This document shows, piece by piece, positions 8,192 through 16,917 of a stretch of DNA of 47,483 nucleotides; positions within the stretch are counted from its first letter, which is position 1, and each line of letters starts with the position of its first letter. Origin of the DNA: Candidatus Poseidoniales archaeon. GTDB lineage: Archaea > Thermoplasmatota > Poseidoniia > Poseidoniales > Poseidoniaceae. The stretch covers positions 9,800 to 57,282 of the forward strand of contig QQSC01000001.1 of NCBI GenBank assembly GCA_003602475.1, written 5' to 3'. The notes beneath the pieces were generated by a model. That model saw only the letters and a program-made list of their open reading frames with translations. It made no database searches and had not been told where the DNA came from. A program made the translations under genes and the position numbers.

Positions 8192-9361
8192 ATGTCATGG
8201 ATGAAAGCTCGTTACGACGAGTTGAGTGAGAAGTCGCTTCTATGGGAACCGCCCACGCTTGAGGGTCCAAACCAGCCACGATGCAGGATGGACGGTCAGC
8301 CGACCATCATGCTGTCCGCCAACAATTACCTCAACCTCACAACCCACCCGAGGGTCGTCGCCGCCATGCAGGAAGCCACCTCAAAATACGGCGCTGGCAG
8401 CGGTTCTGTTCGTGCGATTGCCGGAACGATGGACATCCACCTTGAAGCTGAACGGAAGGTGGCTGAATTCAAAGGGGTTGAGGCTTCGTTGATTTATTCT
8501 GCAGGTTACACCGTCAATGTCGGACTCATTCCCACGTTGGTGACGGGACCCAACGATGTCATCATCTCCGATGCTTTGAACCACGGCTCCATCATTGACG
8601 GTGTTCGCCTCACAAAGGCAAGCAGGGCTGTTTACGCTCACAACGACATGGGCGAACTTGAGGCGGTGCTGAAGGCCCACGAGTCTTCTCAACGCAAACT
8701 CATCATCACCGATGGCGTCTTTTCAATGGATGGAGACATTGCACCTCTCGATGAAATCACGGCCTTGGCTGAAGAGCACGGTGCAATGGTCTACGTCGAC
8801 GATTGCCATGGCGAGGGTGTGCTCGGGGAGGGTGGCGCCGGTATCGTTGACCATTTTGGCCTGCAAGGCAAAGTGGATTTTGAAACCGGGTCGTTCTCCA
8901 AAGCGCTGGGAGTTCAGGGTGGTATTTTGGCCGGTACGGAAATGACTCGCCACCATGCGCTTAATCACTCCCGTTCGTGGCTGCTCTCAGGGTCCCAACC
9001 ACCCGGTGTAGCGGCGGCTCAAAAAGCGGCCATTGAAGTCTTGATGGATGAGCCAGAACACCACGCTAGGTTGTGGGACAACACGGATTATTTCCGCAAC
9101 GAATTGCAATCCATGGGTTTTGACACCGGCGACTCGGTGACGCCCATCATCCCGGTGATGTGCGGTGAATCGAGCACAGCGAAAGCCATGACGCAAGCCC
9201 TAGCAAAAGAAGGTGTGATGGCAGGAGCGATCGTGTTTCCAATGGTGGCTCGCGACAAGGCTCGTATTCGAACCCAAATGTCCGCAGGCTTGAGTCGCGA
9301 GGACCTCGATGAAGTGTTGAGGTGTTTCGAGCGGGTCGGACCAGCCGTGGGTTTGCTCTGA
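8192..9361 (+). CDS. kbl: Glycine C-acetyltransferase / 2-amino-3-ketobutyrate CoA ligase-like PLP enzyme
   Basis: Alpha-oxoamine synthase family, expected to interconvert 2-amino-3-ketobutyrate plus CoA and glycine plus acetyl-CoA (threonine catabolism). The motifs SANNYL, SDALNHGSIIDGVRL, TDGVFSMDGDIAPL and ARIRTQMSA match E. coli Kbl closely. VDDCHGEGVLG contains the PLP-contacting Asp and His, and GSFSKALGVQGG carries the Schiff-base Lys (about 238). Length is normal for Kbl. AONS (BioF) and serine palmitoyltransferase belong to the same fold, but no biotin or sphingolipid genes are adjacent, and no threonine dehydrogenase is seen in the window. The start is uncertain: GTG at 8180, ATG at 8192 or ATG at 8201 (AGGTGA lies 10 nt before the last). 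Confidence 0.82.
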   Translation: MSWMKARYDELSEKSLLWEPPTLEGPNQPRCRMDGQPTIMLSANNYLNLTTHPRVVAAMQEATSKYGAGSGSVRAIAGTMDIHLEAERKVAEFKGVEASLIYSAGYTVNVGLIPTLVTGPNDVIISDALNHGSIIDGVRLTKASRAVYAHNDMGELEAVLKAHESSQRKLIITDGVFSMDGDIAPLDEITALAEEHGAMVYVDDCHGEGVLGEGGAGIVDHFGLQGKVDFETGSFSKALGVQGGILAGTEMTRHHALNHSRSWLLSGSQPPGVAAAQKAAIEVLMDEPEHHARLWDNTDYFRNELQSMGFDTGDSVTPIIPVMCGESSTAKAMTQALAKEGVMAGAIVFPMVARDKARIRTQMSAGLSREDLDEVLRCFERVGPAVGLL

Positions 9362-9362
9362 A

Positions 9363-10019
9363 TCATTCCGATTCGTAGGCGTCGACCACTTCGAGCAACT
9401 CGGTATCATCGCCGGCAAGTGTTTCAGCTTCTTCCATGCCGGTGTCCTCTTTGGTTTCAAGCCCATCAAACGGGTCCTTGCCGTCCTCGAGCATGCACAG
9501 AAGTCGGAAACGAGGTGCCCAAGAGAGATGGACATATACCGGTCCGGGGAGCAACAAAAACAGCCACATGAGAGCGGGTGGAAGGCTGGTCAGTTCGATT
9601 CGGTCAAACGACAACAAGGCCAAACCAAGAAACGGCATTGGATACAGAAGCTGTCGAGGTGGTGCAATGGGAAAACGCTTGGAGAAGTTCACAAACATCA
9701 TGGAACTGAATCCCAAAATCCAGCATGCGACGAGCAAAAGCGATGCGTGATACACCCACTCAACTCCCCATACGTCGTTGTTTTTCTGGCCGAAGGCGTA
9801 AGGCAACACCAAAGCAAGAGAGACCAAGAGTCCGTAAAATGCTCCAATGTTGGCCGGGTGATTCAGCCAAAGTGGAAGCGATGCGAAGCGCTTTGAGAGC
9901 GATGTCCCGAGCAGGACTTCCTGCTCATGGGGAGCCAATTGCTCCACCCTGCTCTGCCACGATGTCGCACCGTCCACGTGCCCGGGTCCCACCTTCGCTT
10001 CTTGAAATGAGCGGCCCAA
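9363..10019 (-). CDS. Small four-helix membrane protein, unknown function
   Basis: Not recognised. A soluble N-terminal part (PHEQEVLLGTSLSKRF) is followed by four hydrophobic helices (roughly residues 55-75, 85-108, 122-140 and 145-165) and an acidic C-terminal tail of about 50 residues. It follows the gene at 10035-10691 by about 15 nt and is probably cotranscribed with it. The longest frame starts with a rare TTG at 10019; GTG codons at 9992 and 9977 (the latter after AGGTGG) are alternatives. Confidence 0.6.
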   Translation of the reverse strand: MGRSFQEAKVGPGHVDGATSWQSRVEQLAPHEQEVLLGTSLSKRFASLPLWLNHPANIGAFYGLLVSLALVLPYAFGQKNNDVWGVEWVYHASLLLVACWILGFSSMMFVNFSKRFPIAPPRQLLYPMPFLGLALLSFDRIELTSLPPALMWLFLLLPGPVYVHLSWAPRFRLLCMLEDGKDPFDGLETKEDTGMEEAETLAGDDTELLEVVDAYESE

Positions 10020-10034
10020 TTGGTCTGCGAGGGC

Positions 10035-10691
10035 TCATTCCTTGTTGCGGAAGAACGCCACCATTGGACTTTCAACTTCAATCGAGGCTTCTTCTTCAAG
10101 CCATGAGCGCTCCAACAACCCGGTTTCTTCGGATTCCCGATTTCTGGCGCTCAAAATTGGATCCGGCACTTCGTTGACAGCGTCTCGAAGAGCGATGGCC
10201 TGATTGATGAGAGCGAGATGACGGGCAACGAGTGGTGTTTTTTCTGTTTGAGCCGTGAAATGACCGATCGTTGGATAATTGTCCGTGTCCTGAACCAGCC
10301 CCAATCCACCCGTGAGTTCGTCCTTGACCGTTCGAACCCGGTGTGGACCTGCGTCAACCCAATCGCCGTTGCTCAGCCGAATCAACACTTGGGCTTCCCC
10401 CATGGGTTCTTCGCCCATGAAGGGGTGATTGAAATTCACCGCCAGCGGTGTGCTGGAATGCGAGCGGTACCTCAGGGAAAGAACGGCGGTGTTGAGAGCA
10501 ACCACCAATGTTCCAATGGCCATGGCCCAAAGGAACGAGGCTCCGATAACGACCAAGAGACCCGCCAAGAACAACCCAACAACACCTCCGGAGACTGCTC
10601 CCGTCAGAAATCCGACGCGGAACCCTTTGGCCACGGGTGTGTCGATGAACCGTCGCATATCGGGCGGTAGGTCATCGAGCCTCTGGACCAT
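10035..10691 (-). CDS. Two-helix membrane protein, unknown function
   Basis: Not recognised. After a short cytoplasmic N-terminus, two glycine-rich hydrophobic helices (about 27-50 and 53-73) resemble a membrane hairpin. A soluble domain follows, with a beta-like segment (AQVLIRLSNGDWVDAG) and an acidic C-terminus. The ATG at 10691 is followed by a good coding sequence. It is upstream of the 9363-10019 membrane gene and likely shares its transcript. Confidence 0.62.
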   Translation of the reverse strand: MVQRLDDLPPDMRRFIDTPVAKGFRVGFLTGAVSGGVVGLFLAGLLVVIGASFLWAMAIGTLVVALNTAVLSLRYRSHSSTPLAVNFNHPFMGEEPMGEAQVLIRLSNGDWVDAGPHRVRTVKDELTGGLGLVQDTDNYPTIGHFTAQTEKTPLVARHLALINQAIALRDAVNEVPDPILSARNRESEETGLLERSWLEEEASIEVESPMVAFFRNKE

Positions 10692-10722
10692 GGTTCAACC
10701 AACCCCGTCGGTCCTTTCAAAT

Positions 10723-11112
10723 TCACGCTTTTGGCAATTGGGCGTCACCAGCCACCAACAACCACTTGTTGACGTCGCCGTGGTAGTGTGAAATCGCCTC
10801 CAAATGTGTGCGAACATCAATGCCCCATGCTGTGACCCACCCCGATAGCTTGGGTTCCAATTTTATCCACTGTTTGAGGACCCCGTTTGTGTTTTTTCGT
10901 TCGTGATGATAAAGCAACGCCGCCGTCTGAATCAATCCCTGCACAAGTCGAACCTCATGGAGTGGTGCAGATCGACGTTTGAGGGCGTTCCAAAGGTCCT
11001 CCCATGCTTCATGAGCGTGCCAAAACCTGCCGGAATCAAAGCAATCCCAACCGTCTTGGAACCATTGTTCCTCTTGGTCAGTAGCCAACGGCATGGCGTG
11101 TTGGCGGGACAT
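10723..11112 (-). CDS. DUF309 family protein
   Basis: A 129-aa helical protein carrying the DUF309 signature: a leading FQDGWDCFDSGRFWHAHEAWED, with the usual E-W/G-FN-G-F-EAHE-WE-LW pattern, then VQGLIQTAALLYHHER and the C-terminal KLEPKL region. The biochemical role of the family is not established; its His/Glu pattern suggests metal or ligand binding. I chose ATG at 11112 because the homologous region starts soon after; the frame is open to 11169. It is divergent from the DUF835 gene. Confidence 0.78.
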   Translation of the reverse strand: MSRQHAMPLATDQEEQWFQDGWDCFDSGRFWHAHEAWEDLWNALKRRSAPLHEVRLVQGLIQTAALLYHHERKNTNGVLKQWIKLEPKLSGWVTAWGIDVRTHLEAISHYHGDVNKWLLVAGDAQLPKA

Positions 11113-11215
11113 GGTCGCCGCTGGGGTTGGGGGTTGAAACAGTTGGTCATCGAGTTGCTTTCTCCGCACCCTTCAAGAGGTGTCGGTGAGGTTGTTCCTC
11201 CACCGGTGGACCCAA

Positions 11216-13138
11216 ATGCACAACATTGACCACGGCGACCTCGTTGAGCAACGTCGCGGCGGTGTTGACACCTTGCGGGTGATGGTGGCGACCCTCGGGG
11301 CCCATCACCACTCTGGTGCCATCCAAATCCAATCCATAGACGGAGGGCAAAAAGGATGGCTTGTTGTTCGTCTTGGACAGCCCGTGATGGCGTCTCTGGA
11401 TGACGAATCGGGTTTGGATGCTCTCCTGTCAATCGAACAACTGGGCTTGCAATCCACGTGTGATCTCATGCTCCACGAACTAACGGTTGCTCAAATCCGA
11501 ACCTTGATTCAGCAACACCCGGAAGCGATTCTCAACTTGTCCTCAACCGACAAAGCGGTTGATGGAGCCTGGTGGGCCAACACCGCCCTTCCGATCACGG
11601 GATGGCGACGCACGTCCAGCATAGAAGACCTTGCAGACTTGGAACTGCGCACCGATACTCGACCGAGGACCAAACAAACTCCTCGACAAAAAGAACGGTT
11701 GTTGTCACCTGGCGGGGTGTACCTCCACGATTCTCCTGATCCGCACCCGATGCTGCATTTGGGTGTTGAATTGGGAGGGAGAGGCATGCCCTTGCTGGGT
11801 CTCTTTTCCCTTCCCTACGCCCAAACCGACATCACTCGTCAACTCCCAAGCCCCTCCTGCTACGGTTTGTTTCGTTCCATAGGTGACCTCACGACCTTGT
11901 CAACAACCGACGAGATGGTTGAGGTTCTGAACCAGTTTTTGTGGGAAAGCGACCGCAGTGTCGTCGTTCTCAACGGTTTGGACCGCATTGGCAACGCTCT
12001 TGGAGATGAAGCCATGATGGCCTTCTATCGTTTGGTTACTGACCACGTCCAAATGGGCGATCACGCGTTGTTGTGCACCACCGATTTGAGTGTCTTCGAC
12101 ACGATGACTCAGCACAAATTGAGAAGCGAGGCGGAACTCCTCTCACACAGAGACATCGATGGTTGGTTGCACGACTCGGATTTGCTGCTGGACCATCCGC
12201 TTCTCGTACCCGATGAAGACGACGAACTGATGTGGATGGAAGCTCACCTTGACCACCATGCCAGGGAAACGGGTTTTGGTCATGGGACGGGCCACATCGA
12301 CATGGTTGGGGGCAGTGTTGAGGTTGACAACGACACACGGCACTCCGCGACAACAGCGCTGAAAGGATTGGTGGATGATTGGCCAGATTCGGAGCCTTTG
12401 AAACCATCATCAGCTCCCCAGAGCGCCCCCCAACACCCTCCGATTGGAACAACGCCCTGGCAGGTTCGAAGCGAACAAGAAATTCGTCCTGCCCAGCCGC
12501 CAATGGAGGCTGTTCGTTCCAATGCTGAATCTGCACCACTCTCCCCTTCACAGAGGTCACCTCGACGACCTCGTGCCACGTTCGTGAAACCTACGGCTCC
12601 AAAAGGGCCACGACGCCCCCAGCGCATGAAGGCCCGAAAAGCGTCCCCCCGCCTGCCAGATATCGAGCACCGGCCAACAACCGCATTTTCGAATCAATCC
12701 TCATCCGATGACGCTGCATTCGAGGCCATACGAGGTCGTCGCTCGCCGTTCAACCGTCAAGGCTTGGCCGATGTAGAAGAACGAATGAATCGGAAAATAG
12801 AGGCGATCAAACCCTTGCCTTCTGCTGCCCAACGTGAACTTCGAGACGCCTTGCGCAACGAAAAAACGGTGGTGACGCCTCATCCCTCGACCGGTCAAAG
12901 GAAAACGTGGCCGTTGCCCTCAAATGAAGATGCCATGTTGAAGGGACGTCGTGTGCCATCAGGAATCACACCCGAACGAAGAAGTCGTGAATCCTCTAAC
13001 CGACAACAACACCATGATGACCTCGATGCCCTTCACCAGGAATGGGTGTCAAGGAAAGAACAAACCCAATTCAGGTCAACGGCACTGTACGATGAAACCG
13101 GTCGACCCTTGCATCGATTTGGAGTTGACCGAACGTGA
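11216..13138 (+). CDS. DUF835-domain protein with N-terminal PATAN-like region
   Basis: Residues 1-80 look like a small alpha/beta module (SGAIQIQSIDGGQKGWLVVRLGQPVMASL) reminiscent of DUF4388/PATAN regulatory domains (tentative). Residues about 165-320 match DUF835: GGVYLHDSPDPH, GLFSLPYAQTDI, a FLWESDRSVVVLNGLDRIG strand-acid segment near 247-258 equivalent to the VVLLDGLEYL motif, then ALLCTTDLSVFD. The remaining C-terminal half is basic, Pro/Arg-rich and probably disordered. DUF835 is typical of archaeal signalling proteins; its function is unknown. No transmembrane helix is seen. The ATG at 11216 is preceded by GGTGGA at a 5-nt spacing. Its stop overlaps the GTG of the next gene (GTGA), so the two are translationally coupled and probably act together. 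Confidence 0.75.
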   Translation: MHNIDHGDLVEQRRGGVDTLRVMVATLGAHHHSGAIQIQSIDGGQKGWLVVRLGQPVMASLDDESGLDALLSIEQLGLQSTCDLMLHELTVAQIRTLIQQHPEAILNLSSTDKAVDGAWWANTALPITGWRRTSSIEDLADLELRTDTRPRTKQTPRQKERLLSPGGVYLHDSPDPHPMLHLGVELGGRGMPLLGLFSLPYAQTDITRQLPSPSCYGLFRSIGDLTTLSTTDEMVEVLNQFLWESDRSVVVLNGLDRIGNALGDEAMMAFYRLVTDHVQMGDHALLCTTDLSVFDTMTQHKLRSEAELLSHRDIDGWLHDSDLLLDHPLLVPDEDDELMWMEAHLDHHARETGFGHGTGHIDMVGGSVEVDNDTRHSATTALKGLVDDWPDSEPLKPSSAPQSAPQHPPIGTTPWQVRSEQEIRPAQPPMEAVRSNAESAPLSPSQRSPRRPRATFVKPTAPKGPRRPQRMKARKASPRLPDIEHRPTTAFSNQSSSDDAAFEAIRGRRSPFNRQGLADVEERMNRKIEAIKPLPSAAQRELRDALRNEKTVVTPHPSTGQRKTWPLPSNEDAMLKGRRVPSGITPERRSRESSNRQQHHDDLDALHQEWVSRKEQTQFRSTALYDETGRPLHRFGVDRT

Positions 13139-15177
13139 GCGAACCTCGAACCAAGCTTCGTCTTGCCCTTGAGGCTGCCAAAGCGAAGTTGGAAGGGCGC
13201 GAAGTGGACCATGAAGCCGACACCGTTGCGAATCCCCCTCCATCCACCCCACCGGCTTCAAAATTGAACATCTTGTTGGGAACATCTCACACCCCCAAAG
13301 AACGCGTGCCGTTGTTCCAACGGGTGGGCTTGGCCCAACGGCCAACCTACGATCTCCTTGCTGAACGAGTTCTCGGTCCAGATGTGGCTGCTTATGAGCC
13401 CAAGCACAGCGGTTACGCCGAACATGTGGCCTCTCGACTCAGAACCTTGAGGGGCCGGTGGACCAGTACCGAGGTGCAGGGGCAGGAAGAGGCAGAATCT
13501 CCGGTGGGCTGGGAGGCCGATGGTCGCCCGGTTTGGCGCAAAATTCTGGAGGAACATCGGGGCGTGTCCCGAGCACACTTGGCCGTTGAAGACGGAGAAA
13601 TCGAACCTCGCGTGGAGGCTGTTGTCGCATCGCCTTCATTCGACACTCCCTCGTGGCCCACATCCCTCACTCGGTCAAACCACCGGACATTCAAGCATTG
13701 GTTTGTTGGGGAAGAGAACTTTGCCGCTACTCAGACGACAGAGGGTGTGGTGGACCGCCCGGGAGGACCGCTGAATCCGGTCTTGATTCATGCTGAGGCG
13801 CAATCTGGCTGCTCCCACCTTCTTCATGCCACCGGGCAAGCGTTGCTTCGTCGCCAGTCCGGTCGCGTGTTGCGTTTGTCTGCCGCTGATATCGTTCAAC
13901 GCGATTCCATGGAACCAATGTGGGAGGACGCCATGGCCGATGCTCTTGCCATCGTTGTGGACGACCTCCACGAATTTGCTTCGCATGACCTCTGGGCGCA
14001 TCATTTGGGTGTCATGGTTGACCAAGCGCTGAACCTGGGGGTGCAGGTGATTCTCGGGGGACGCATCAGCGTTGACGCCATGGCTCCAACTCGACTGAAA
14101 GACGTGTTGCGTTCATCGACGGTTGTTCAACTTCGCAAACCGTCGGTTCCAACCTTGCTCGCTTACGCTCGATGGCGTGCTTCAGCCAACAATCTTCTCC
14201 TCCATGACCTTCATTTGTCCCGTCTAGTACGTCACAACGGAGCGACATGGGGGTCGGTTGACGCCCGTCTTGAACAGGTCACGTTGGCCCTCAACAAAGG
14301 CGAGGTGTTGATGGAAGACGACGATGTCTTGACCCTCATTGAACAGGGCACACTTGGTCGACCATCTCCCCAGCCTGCAGCGCCTTCAGAAGCAGCCTCC
14401 GTCGTGGCCCATCGCTTGGTCAATCAAGCGGTGGATCATGTCTTTTCTGACATTGACCCCGGGGGCATAGAAGTTCTGTCGTCATCGGTTGATATGGGCG
14501 TTGATGACTACGCACCTCCGGAGTGGTCAGCATCCGACTTTGTTCAACGTGGAAATGAAGAAGTGAACGACCGGGTGCAACGCACGATGGAACGGATCAC
14601 ACCTTCCATGCCTTCGGTGCTCGATGTCAACGAACGAGACATGTTTCTCCTCAACCGCCATGAACACCTCAGGACGGACGACATCGACCGTGCCGTTGAC
14701 ATGCTCGTCGCACTCGAAGACTCCATCGATGCAAGCATGGGGGCATCCGACGCAGGCGTGGTTGAATCCAACAGCGAACTTCACGCGTTGGAGAATGCGA
14801 TGGTGGAACTGGCACACCGTGCCGCGGAAGCTGACATTGAGGAATTGATCACGATTGCCGATGAACTCCGGGTGATTGAAGAACGCTTGGTTGTCCTCGA
14901 CCCGGATCGTGCACCTCTGCCCGCGTTTGCGGAGGATATTGATGCCGCACCGACCACAGAACCTCCGGCCAAGCGACGCCGTTTTGGTCGACGGCAAAAG
15001 AAACAACAACCCGTACGAGAGGACCCTCTTGATTCGTACACTCCTGACGGCGAATGGAACATCCAAGCCGATGGCATCGAAGCCGATGCCCTCCTTGAGG
15101 ACGATGAACCATCGTTGAATGTTGTTCGTTTGGCCCGGATTCATCCCGTGTCGTCTGGGATAGGTGAAGAGGAATGA
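13135..15177 (+). CDS. DnaA/Hda-like AAA+ protein with degenerate P-loop
   Basis: Residues about 183-400 resemble the DnaA/Hda AAA+ core: RTFKHWFVGEENFAA like DnaA YTFDNFVVGKSN-FA, then NPVLIHAEAQSGCSHLLHA like NPLFIYGGVGLGKTHLMHA. Walker B appears as AIVVDDLHEFA (about 270-282) and a sensor-2-like helix as WGSVDARLEQV (about 371-381). The Walker A Gly-Lys-Thr is Gly-Cys-Ser and the sensor-2 Arg position is Asp, so ATP binding is probably lost. There is no DnaA domain IV helix-turn-helix. The 280-residue C-terminal region is acidic and helical with one basic patch (KRRRFGRRQKK near 617). A GTG start overlaps the stop of the DUF835 gene and its own stop overlaps the ATG of the YkgJ gene. Archaea use Orc1/Cdc6 for initiation, so a regulatory or scaffold role is more likely than replication initiation (inference). 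Confidence 0.72.
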   Translation: MSEPRTKLRLALEAAKAKLEGREVDHEADTVANPPPSTPPASKLNILLGTSHTPKERVPLFQRVGLAQRPTYDLLAERVLGPDVAAYEPKHSGYAEHVASRLRTLRGRWTSTEVQGQEEAESPVGWEADGRPVWRKILEEHRGVSRAHLAVEDGEIEPRVEAVVASPSFDTPSWPTSLTRSNHRTFKHWFVGEENFAATQTTEGVVDRPGGPLNPVLIHAEAQSGCSHLLHATGQALLRRQSGRVLRLSAADIVQRDSMEPMWEDAMADALAIVVDDLHEFASHDLWAHHLGVMVDQALNLGVQVILGGRISVDAMAPTRLKDVLRSSTVVQLRKPSVPTLLAYARWRASANNLLLHDLHLSRLVRHNGATWGSVDARLEQVTLALNKGEVLMEDDDVLTLIEQGTLGRPSPQPAAPSEAASVVAHRLVNQAVDHVFSDIDPGGIEVLSSSVDMGVDDYAPPEWSASDFVQRGNEEVNDRVQRTMERITPSMPSVLDVNERDMFLLNRHEHLRTDDIDRAVDMLVALEDSIDASMGASDAGVVESNSELHALENAMVELAHRAAEADIEELITIADELRVIEERLVVLDPDRAPLPAFAEDIDAAPTTEPPAKRRRFGRRQKKQQPVREDPLDSYTPDGEWNIQADGIEADALLEDDEPSLNVVRLARIHPVSSGIGEEE

Positions 15178-15650
15178 AGGGTCCTTGGTGGAAAGGGGGC
15201 GTCCGTTTTGCCTGCCAATCGCAGTGCGGGCGTTGTTGCGATGAACCCGGAGGTATCGTGTACCTCTCACCCGACGATGCCCGTCGCATCGCTGACCACG
15301 AGGGTCTTGAGGTGCCTGAATGGTTGAACAGGGACGCAAGAACCACCTACGATGGCCGTTATGTGCTGAAAAGCAGAGAAAGCGACGGGGTGTGCATCCA
15401 TTTGGATGAGAACAAGCAATGCGACATCTATTCTGTTCGCCCTCAACAATGCAAAGCGTTCCCTTGGTGGGGGGAAAACCTGGCCGACAAACGGTCTTGG
15501 AGCCAAACCAAAGAGCGCTGTCCCGGGATTGACGCTGAGGATGCGTTGCTCATCGATGGTGCAACGATTCGTCTTCACGTGTTCTCTGACCGGACCTCCT
15601 CCAAGGGTTTTCGTTCGTGGCCTCCTTCAACCGGCTTTTGGAATCGCTGA
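15174..15650 (+). CDS. YkgJ-family cysteine cluster protein
   Basis: A 158-aa protein with the YkgJ-type metal-binding pattern: C-QSQ-C-GR-CC near the N-terminus (FACQSQCGRCCDEPGG), a middle GVCIHLDENKQCDIY and RPQQCKAFPWW, and a later Cys in ERCPGI. These cysteines are expected to bind a zinc ion or an iron-sulfur cluster; the family has no firmly established reaction. Its ATG overlaps the stop of the DnaA-like gene (ATGA), making it the third member of a coupled operon, which suggests it works with the DUF835 and DnaA-like proteins. Confidence 0.82.
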   Translation: MKGPWWKGGVRFACQSQCGRCCDEPGGIVYLSPDDARRIADHEGLEVPEWLNRDARTTYDGRYVLKSRESDGVCIHLDENKQCDIYSVRPQQCKAFPWWGENLADKRSWSQTKERCPGIDAEDALLIDGATIRLHVFSDRTSSKGFRSWPPSTGFWNR

Positions 15651-15708
15651 ACTGCGGCGGTGTTGCTGGGCACACCTAAACGGGCAACGAACCCCCGGTC
15701 GTAGCCGG

Positions 15709-15716
15709 ATTTATAC
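15709..15716 (+). promoter_or_regulatory. TATA box of the citrate synthase gene
   Basis: ATTTATAC centred about 38 nt before the ATG at 15751, predicting a leader of about 11 nt that just includes the Shine-Dalgarno GAGGGA at 15740-15745. Confidence 0.55.
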
Positions 15717-15750
15717 CTCAATCCTCGTTGGCCCATGCTGAGGGACGCAC

Positions 15751-16917
15751 ATGACCGACGATAACGCACTCTTTACCGTGACCGGTGACCACCTCAACAC
15801 TGGACTGCGCGGCGTTCCCGTCGGTACCTGCCGAACATCGTTCGTGACTCCTGACGAAGGCGTCCACTACTGCGGTTACCCCATCGCTGAACTGGCCAAC
15901 CTTCAGCCAGAAGACGTGATTTACCTGCTGTTCAACAAAGAATTGCCGACGCCAGAACAAGCCTTGGCCTTCCGTGCAGATCTGCAAAAGAGAGCTGTGG
16001 TTCCTTCCGGCCTGGATGAGGTTTTCACTTCATTGCCAAAGGACGGTCATCCTATGGACTGGCTGAGCGTTGGAATTCACGCCTTGGGCATGATGGACAC
16101 CACCGGAGATTGGAAAGAAGACGCCTTGAACCTCATCGCAAGAATGCCCCGCATGATGGGTCTTCTCTTTCGACACCGTGAAGGTCGTGGCGACAACATC
16201 CCCGAAGATGACCCTTCGTTGAGCATGGTTCAACGTTTTGTCACCACCCTCGAGATGGAAGGTGTTGACGATGCGCTCATGGAACAAATTCTCTCGACCT
16301 ACTTGGTTCTCCACATGGACCACGGCGGTGGCAACCTCTCGACCTTTACCGGAAAGGCCATTGCATCCGGTCATGCAACGGTCTATGCCTCGCTCGCCGG
16401 TTCAATGAACGCTCTTTCAGGTCCACTCCACGGCCGTGCCAATCAATCGTGCTTGGAATTCGTGTTGCGAGTTGGCACCAGCGACCCGGAACAAGTTGAA
16501 GCGTTTGTCCGCAATGAATTGGAAGCTAAGCGACCGGTGTTCGGATTCGGTCACGCCGTCCTTCGTTCCGAGGACCCCCGCGCCACGGTTCAATTCGCTT
16601 TGGGCGAGCGTCTCTGTCCCGATGATGAAAACTTCAAGATCATCCGAACACTTCGTGAGGTGGCTCCTCGAGTGCTCTCAGAGAATCCCAAGATCTCCAA
16701 TCCGAATGCCAACGTCGACATTGCAAGCGGGGCCTTGCTTCATCACGTCGGGTTCACGGACCCAACCTACTACACCACGTTCTTCGGTTGGGCTCGCGTT
16801 GCAGGAATCGGGGCTCAAATCGTCGATGAACGCACCGTCATGCGCCATGGAAAGGGCACGCCGATCTACCGACCAAAATACATGGCCGAAGAGCAAACCC
16901 TGCGTCACCTGGAGTGA
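15751..16917 (+). CDS. gltA: Citrate synthase, mitochondrial-like type
   Basis: Condenses acetyl-CoA with oxaloacetate to citrate in the TCA cycle. All three catalytic residues are present: His in GPLHGRANQ, His in GFGHAVLRSEDPRA and Asp in NVDIASG. The motifs GHAVLR, LHMDHGGGNLSTFT and YASLAGSMNALSGPLHG resemble the animal/mitochondrial enzyme (GYGHAVLRKTDPR, HSDHEGGNVSAHT) more than the usual archaeal/bacterial forms (GFGHRVYK). At 388 aa it has a shortened N-terminus relative to mitochondrial enzymes, about the size of archaeal ones. The ATG has GAGGGA 5 nt upstream. A 2-methylcitrate synthase activity cannot be excluded. The gene ends convergently, overlapping the last codons of the neighbouring minus-strand gene by 13 nt. 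Confidence 0.88.
   Translation: MTDDNALFTVTGDHLNTGLRGVPVGTCRTSFVTPDEGVHYCGYPIAELANLQPEDVIYLLFNKELPTPEQALAFRADLQKRAVVPSGLDEVFTSLPKDGHPMDWLSVGIHALGMMDTTGDWKEDALNLIARMPRMMGLLFRHREGRGDNIPEDDPSLSMVQRFVTTLEMEGVDDALMEQILSTYLVLHMDHGGGNLSTFTGKAIASGHATVYASLAGSMNALSGPLHGRANQSCLEFVLRVGTSDPEQVEAFVRNELEAKRPVFGFGHAVLRSEDPRATVQFALGERLCPDDENFKIIRTLREVAPRVLSENPKISNPNANVDIASGALLHHVGFTDPTYYTTFFGWARVAGIGAQIVDERTVMRHGKGTPIYRPKYMAEEQTLRHLE

Noticed and set aside
14527-15339. 270-aa minus-strand frame opposite the DnaA-like gene
   Set aside because: Shadow of a coupled plus-strand gene; no recognisable motif and no promoter.
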